64,000 nucleotides of DNA from contig NZ_QZWH01000044.1 of NCBI RefSeq assembly GCF_003601925.1, positions 62,001 to 126,000 on the forward strand, in the 5' to 3' direction. A model generated the notes under the pieces. That model had not been told where the DNA came from. It made no database searches and worked only from the letters and a program-made list of their open reading frames with translations. Positions 60,121 to 64,000 of the stretch are shown piece by piece (the stretch's first letter is position 1; each line of letters begins with the position of its first letter). The position numbers and the translations under genes were made by a program. Source of the DNA: Buttiauxella izardii (GTDB lineage: Bacteria; Pseudomonadota; Gammaproteobacteria; Enterobacterales; Enterobacteriaceae).

Positions 60121-60136
60121 TGTGTCCCTGCTCACC
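60121..60136. promoter_or_regulatory. CRP-like site upstream of the TRAP operon
   Basis: TGTGTCCCTGCTCACC matches TGTGA-N6-TCACA at eight of ten fixed positions with correct spacing, about 140 bp upstream of the DctP start. Confidence 0.35.
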
Positions 60137-60289
60137 TTCCGGGAATTATTAATAAATAAATTTTTTGGTGTGCGGGAATTAATTTTCTGATTAGAACTTT
60201 GAATGCAAGGAAATACCGAGGTATTGGTGCGGAAATACTATGGCTATTTATTTAAGATTATTTGACACCTAATCTTAACAATAAAATAA

Positions 60290-60313
60290 CGGTTTCCTGA
60301 TACGGGAAACCGT
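60290..60313 (-). terminator. Inverted repeat after mcbA, probable terminator
   Basis: The stem CGGTTTCC / GGAAACCG around TGATACGG lies about 35 bp downstream of the mcbA stop. On the minus strand the hairpin is followed by a T-rich sequence (TTATTTTATTG). It could end leftward mcbA transcription before the TRAP promoter. Confidence 0.55.
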
Positions 60314-60346
60314 TACGCGGGATATTTCCGGGAAATAGAATTGAGA

Positions 60347-60607
60347 CTATTTATAAATAGTCGCGGTGCCGAACATGCGTTCATTACCACTAGCCGAGTT
60401 AACAACAAAACCTTTTGCTCCTTCTTCTTTCGCTTTTTCTCCAAGCTTGGTTTGTAGATCGTCAAGACTCGCCGCGCCAGTCACCGAAACGGTTCCTGCC
60501 GGGCGTAGCCCACTGGTGTTGATATCGGACATTTGTTGGGCTGCCATGGTCGCAAACGGTAATGCCGCAAGGGTGACAACCGCAGAAAAATACAGCAATT
60601 TTTTCAT
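60347..60607 (-). CDS. mcbA: YhcN/DUF1471-family periplasmic protein McbA
   Basis: An 86-residue secreted protein, the length of E. coli McbA. The signal peptide is cut near ATMA-AQQMSDI. The BhsA/McbA domain reads LRPAGTVSVTGAASLDDLQT and ends RMFGTATIYK. The ATG at 60607 follows GAGGATG. E. coli McbA affects colanic acid and biofilm formation. It is paralogous to YbiJ at 51447 and sits, as in E. coli, shortly before rlmF. Confidence 0.92.
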   Translation of the reverse strand: MKKLLYFSAVVTLAALPFATMAAQQMSDINTSGLRPAGTVSVTGAASLDDLQTKLGEKAKEEGAKGFVVNSASGNERMFGTATIYK

Positions 60608-60786
60608 AATCACATCCTCATCACTTTCAGGGGGTCGATTAAAAAAACATCAACACTAAAAGTGTAGGTGCAATGCGCCATTTAAAAGACGCAAAAAACT
60701 GATGGACTTATGCTCATTTTTTGAACGACATTACTTGACGAAATACTTACAAATCAGCCAGATACAGGTACATGATTTTGCTGATT

Positions 60787-61413
60787 TTATCGTGCGTCCG
60801 GGCGAATCAAGTCGAAGCGGTGCGCTTCATCAATGGTGTAATAAGCCGATGGGCCACCCGCGCGCAGCACCGGTTTTGCCAGAGCAGTCTGATAAATACC
60901 GTCAATCAGCAATGACTCATCAATGTGAACTGCGACGACTTCGCCCAGCACCAGCCAGGTATCAATGGCCGCACCGTCAGCGCGGGTTAATTGAATGCAC
61001 TGCGACAGGCGGCATTCAAAGTTCACCGGGCTTTCTGCCACCAGACTGGCTTTGACTTTGCGCCCCGGCACAGCGGTTAACCCGGCGCGAGCAAATTCAT
61101 CTTCACCGTGTGGAATGGAGGCGGAAGTCTCATTCATCTGCTCGGCCAATTCCCGCGTGGTGAGGTTCCAGACGAACTCTTTGGTGTCGAGAATATTTTG
61201 CACGCTGTCTTTCCAGCCGCTGCTGGCGAAACCAATAATCGGTGGGCGATAATTAAAGCAGTTAAAGAAGCTATAGGGAGCCAGATTACGGTTTCCGTGG
61301 CTGTCATACGACGCAATCCAGCCGATAGGGCGCGGGCCAATAATGGCGTTCAGCGGATCATGCGGCAAACCGTGGCCATCGGCAGGTTCGTAGTAATAGC
61401 GTTTTGCGGACAT
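60787..61413 (-). CDS. Flavin reductase-like domain protein
   Basis: A 208-residue FMN-binding split-barrel protein of the DIM6/NTAB flavoprotein group. Blocks are PLNAIIGPRPIGWIAS, LAPYSFFNCFNYRPPIIGFA and ETSASIPHGEDEFARAGL, with a C-terminal RAGGPSAYYTIDEA. The ATG at 61413 (MSAKRYYY) follows GAGG; the open frame to 61629 runs into rlmF. Substrate unknown. It is divergent from rlmF and not at this site in E. coli K-12. Confidence 0.88.
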   Translation of the reverse strand: MSAKRYYYEPADGHGLPHDPLNAIIGPRPIGWIASYDSHGNRNLAPYSFFNCFNYRPPIIGFASSGWKDSVQNILDTKEFVWNLTTRELAEQMNETSASIPHGEDEFARAGLTAVPGRKVKASLVAESPVNFECRLSQCIQLTRADGAAIDTWLVLGEVVAVHIDESLLIDGIYQTALAKPVLRAGGPSAYYTIDEAHRFDLIRPDAR

Positions 61414-61505
61414 AAAACCTCTGCATTCGTGATGAAAATGACGTGGCGTGTTTACGCCGCTGGCTTCACAGAGTATCTTACGCGCCCACACAAGGAGAAG
61501 CCGCA

Positions 61506-62447
61506 ATGAAAACCTCTGACACCACCAAACCGGGTCTGCACCCTCGCAACCGTCATCGTAACCGTTATGATTTCCCGGCGCTGACGCAAAGTAGCCCGGC
61601 GCTGAGCGCGTTTTTACGCCCAGGCCCACACGGCGATACGACGGTTGATTTTGCCGATCCGCTGGCGGTGAAAGCGTTGAACCAGGCGCTGCTGGCCCAT
61701 TTCTACGGTGTGAAACATTGGGATATTCCAGAAGGTTTTCTCTGCCCGCCGGTGCCAGGTCGTGCCGACTATATTCACCATCTGGCCGATTTGCTGGCAG
61801 AAGGGAACGGTGGCGTGGTGCCTTCTCAGGCTTCTGTGTTGGATGTGGGTGTCGGGGCGAACTGCATTTATCCGCTTATCGGGCAGCATGAATATGGCTG
61901 GCGTTTTACCGGCACAGACGTTGACCCGGAAGCGATGCGCAGTGCAACGGCGATTATTGATGCCAACCCTGGGCTTTCGCGCCTGATTCGTGTGCGTCGC
62001 CAGAAAACCCCGACCGCGATTTTGCCGGGCGTGATCCACAAGAATGAAATGTTCGACGCCACATTGTGCAACCCTCCGTTCCATGATTCCGCGCAGGCGG
62101 CACGCAGCGGCAGCGAGCGTAAACGCGTCAACCTCGGCCAGGCGAAAGACGGCGCACTGAATTTTGGTGGCCGTGAACAAGAGCTGTGGTGTGAAGGTGG
62201 CGAAGTCGCTTTCGTCAGCCAGATGGCGAAAGAGAGTAAAGAATTTGGCCGTCAGGTGCAGTGGTTCACCTCTCTGGTATCGCGTGGCGAAAACCTGCCG
62301 CTGATTTACCGCGCATTGCAGGAATCGGGCGTGGAAAAAGTGGTGAAGAAAGAGATGGCCCAGGGCCAGAAACAGAGCCGCTTCATCGCCTGGACCTTTA
62401 TGAACGACGCACAGCGCGCTCGTTGGGCTGCTACGCGTTACAAATAG
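61506..62447 (+). CDS. rlmF: 23S rRNA (adenine(1618)-N6)-methyltransferase RlmF
   Basis: A 313-residue rRNA methyltransferase (YbiN), against 308 in E. coli. It shows the N-terminal [19 protein letters not shown] motif [17 protein letters not shown], and the N6-adenine motif NPPF in [13 protein letters not shown]. The conserved C-terminus is [12 protein letters not shown]. The ATG at 61506 follows AAGGAGAAG. It is convergent with ybiO with no gap. Confidence 0.96.
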   Translation: MKTSDTTKPGLHPRNRHRNRYDFPALTQSSPALSAFLRPGPHGDTTVDFADPLAVKALNQALLAHFYGVKHWDIPEGFLCPPVPGRADYIHHLADLLAEGNGGVVPSQASVLDVGVGANCIYPLIGQHEYGWRFTGTDVDPEAMRSATAIIDANPGLSRLIRVRRQKTPTAILPGVIHKNEMFDATLCNPPFHDSAQAARSGSERKRVNLGQAKDGALNFGGREQELWCEGGEVAFVSQMAKESKEFGRQVQWFTSLVSRGENLPLIYRALQESGVEKVVKKEMAQGQKQSRFIAWTFMNDAQRARWAATRYK

Positions 62448-64000
62448 TTATACCGTGGGATTTGCGGGTGGCAGCGTTCCGGCTGCTGCCTGCGCATCCT
62501 GTAGCGCCTGAACGCCATCGGCACCCGGCTGCATGACTTGCACCGTTTGCACCGGTGGGCGTATTCCCGCCGCATCAAAGTGCTTTTTCACCATCCCGTC
62601 TAATGCAAACCGCACCGACCACTGTTTCAAGGGTTGGGTGGTGAACGACACGCGCACGGTAAACGCTTGATTCGTCAGGCCGACAATCCCGGCAAATGAC
62701 GGTTCGCCAATCACCAGCTTGCGAATATCCTCCTGCTCCATCAATTCATTCACCGCCTCTTTCAGAATGCGGTTGGCTTTGTCGACATCTTCCTGGCGGT
62801 CAACATCGTAGTTGGCGACAAACGAGCCAATGCCGCGCACAAAGTTGGCAAAGGTGGTGATCGATGACCATGGAATAATGTGATAAGCCCCGGTGTCCTG
62901 GCGCACGCCGACCGAACGAATCGACATGCGTTCCACGCTGCCGGTAATCGGCCCGATGGTCACTAAATCCCCGGTATTCATGCCATTTTCGAACTGGATA
63001 AACACGCCGGTAATAATATCTTTCACCAGGGTTTGCGCCCCGAAACTGATGGCTAAACCTAATGCCCCGGCACCTGCGAGCAACGGCGCGATATTCACGC
63101 CAATTTCTGACAGCAAAATCATAATCGTGATGGTGCTGATCACCACTGCCAGTGCGTTACGGAATAAAGTGAGCAGCGTGCGGGTACGAGCGCTCGGCAT
63201 TGGGCGGCCATGAATATCGGACGCCAGGCGGTTTTCAATCAGGCTAGCCAGTAGCGTCCAGCCGACGGCGGAGAACAGCAGAATCAGCACAATGCGAATC
63301 AGAATATCGACGGTTTTCTCACCCGTGCCGTTGGTAAGCCACGCCCACATATCGAACAGCCCCCAGGCATTGAGCAGCAACATGACCGCCACGCACACCG
63401 TCAAAATGCGAGCCAGCTTCAGCAAAGCAGAAATCCAGCCATTCAGCCGCTTTTGCAGTTCGGGATAATTGCGCTGAACCTGTGGCGAAAGGGCGATGGT
63501 TTTCGCCAGCCAGCGGGACAACATTCCTGAGATGAATGCCGCAATACCGATAATCGCCAGGCTGTGCAGAGACGCCGCCATCATCCATTTCAGGCTGTTG
63601 CCCGGATCGAACAGCGAGAAGAAGAACAAAACCACAAAATAGGCGCTCGCCAGCCAGTGCCAGACCAGGGCGAAAGCGCGAATAAACAGGCTGAAAAACG
63701 CCATTGAGCGGTCAGCCAGTTGAATCAGGCTTTGTTGAATAGCACGTTTGTTGGTGAAAATTAGATACAGCGCCCAGAGCGTGATGCACAACATAATCAA
63801 CACGTTGGTTATCGCGCCAACTTGTACGTTCACCTGATTGGAAATAATCGGCACCGCCACCAAAATGCCATAGCCAATCAGGCTGCTTAAACCGGCGAGG
63901 CGAATATTCCAGTAGCGCGCACTTTGGTCGCTGACCGGGAAGGGGCGCAAATCCGGGAAGCGCGGGCAGAAGATTAACCGCAGTATCGCTTTGAAAAATT
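62448..64000 (-). CDS. ybiO: Mechanosensitive channel YbiO, N-terminal part outside the window
   Basis: The C-terminal 517 residues of a MscS-superfamily channel of about 740 residues; the frame stays open to base 64000, and the TTG at 63950 is internal. It has a series of hydrophobic segments, then the MscS pore helix (LLAGAGALGLAISFGAQTLV) and the beta domain (FENGMNTGDLVTIGPITGSV, VERMSIRSVGVRQDTG). It ends in an Ala/Gln/Pro-rich tail. YbiO contributes to osmotic-shock protection in E. coli. Confidence 0.94.
   Translation of the reverse strand, partial: FFKAILRLIFCPRFPDLRPFPVSDQSARYWNIRLAGLSSLIGYGILVAVPIISNQVNVQVGAITNVLIMLCITLWALYLIFTNKRAIQQSLIQLADRSMAFFSLFIRAFALVWHWLASAYFVVLFFFSLFDPGNSLKWMMAASLHSLAIIGIAAFISGMLSRWLAKTIALSPQVQRNYPELQKRLNGWISALLKLARILTVCVAVMLLLNAWGLFDMWAWLTNGTGEKTVDILIRIVLILLFSAVGWTLLASLIENRLASDIHGRPMPSARTRTLLTLFRNALAVVISTITIMILLSEIGVNIAPLLAGAGALGLAISFGAQTLVKDIITGVFIQFENGMNTGDLVTIGPITGSVERMSIRSVGVRQDTGAYHIIPWSSITTFANFVRGIGSFVANYDVDRQEDVDKANRILKEAVNELMEQEDIRKLVIGEPSFAGIVGLTNQAFTVRVSFTTQPLKQWSVRFALDGMVKKHFDAAGIRPPVQTVQVMQPGADGVQALQDAQAAAGTLPPANPTV

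Larger units (their letters stand above)
59983..60346. other. 364-bp A+T-rich gene-free region upstream of the TRAP operon
   Basis: It contains the TRAP promoter region, a CRP-like site at 60121, and the end of mcbA transcription (GAAACCG...CGGTTTCC inverted repeat near 60290-60313: GGTTTCCTGATACGGGAAACC). No gene was found. Confidence 0.6.

Noticed and set aside
61614-62180. 188-codon open frame antisense to rlmF
   Set aside because: Shadow of the conserved methyltransferase frame.

Overview
This is a 64 kb chromosomal stretch from a member of the Enterobacteriaceae. Nearly every housekeeping protein matches an Escherichia/Salmonella/Klebsiella-type family over its full length, and long runs of gene order agree with E. 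coli. The genus cannot be fixed from the sequence alone. The accessory genes and rearranged order point away from E. coli itself, towards something like Buttiauxella, Kluyvera, Cedecea or Enterobacter (a guess).

Layout. (1) 1-17.4 kb follows the E. coli 17-18 min order: 3' part of uvrB, ybhK, the molybdopterin operon moaABCDE with its riboswitch and FNR/ModE-like sites, ybhL, the minus-strand group ybhP-clsB-ybhN, ybhQ, the cecR-ybhG-ybhF-ybhS-ybhR drug-efflux operon, and rhlE. (2) 17.4-41.0 kb carries a block that lies near 48 min in E. coli: dusC, yohP, mdtQ, yohF, yohD, yohC, pbpG, dld, bglX, osmF-yehY-yehX-yehW, yohO, mlrA. Extra genes are inserted in it: a beta-glucoside operon with two antitermination modules, a LysR regulator, a methyltransferase, an MFS transporter and a GNAT acetyltransferase. 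(3) roxA follows, which in E. coli sits near phoPQ, divergent from dinG. (4) 44.5-50.0 kb is a five-gene chaperone-usher fimbrial cluster that separates dinG from ybiB. (5) 51.4-60.6 kb: the paralogues ybiJ and mcbA bracket an accessory segment that takes the place of E. coli ybiI-ybiX-fiu. It holds a catalytically degenerate IS481-type transposase homologue, a tightly overlapping PTS EIIC / glycosylasparaginase / M17 aminopeptidase / PTS EIIB operon, and a TRAP transporter operon. (6) The window ends with a flavin-reductase-like gene, rlmF and the C-terminal part of ybiO.

How the genes work together. moaABCDE makes molybdopterin. The yehZYXW system is an osmoprotectant-type ABC importer. cecR controls the YbhGFSR pump and probably rhlE through a 20-bp palindrome. 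The bgl operon imports, phosphorylates and cleaves aryl-beta-glucosides under BglG antitermination. The most novel candidate is the PTS/glycosylasparaginase/aminopeptidase operon (52885-56914). It has a good CRP-like site upstream and could be a pathway for N-glycan-derived glycoasparagine or glycopeptides.

Short repeats are frequent: three REP-type pairs, three copies of a CCCTCTCCC/GGGAGAGGG palindrome family (one of which encodes the end of YbhN), and one ERIC element. No rRNA, tRNA, CRISPR array or intact insertion sequence was found.
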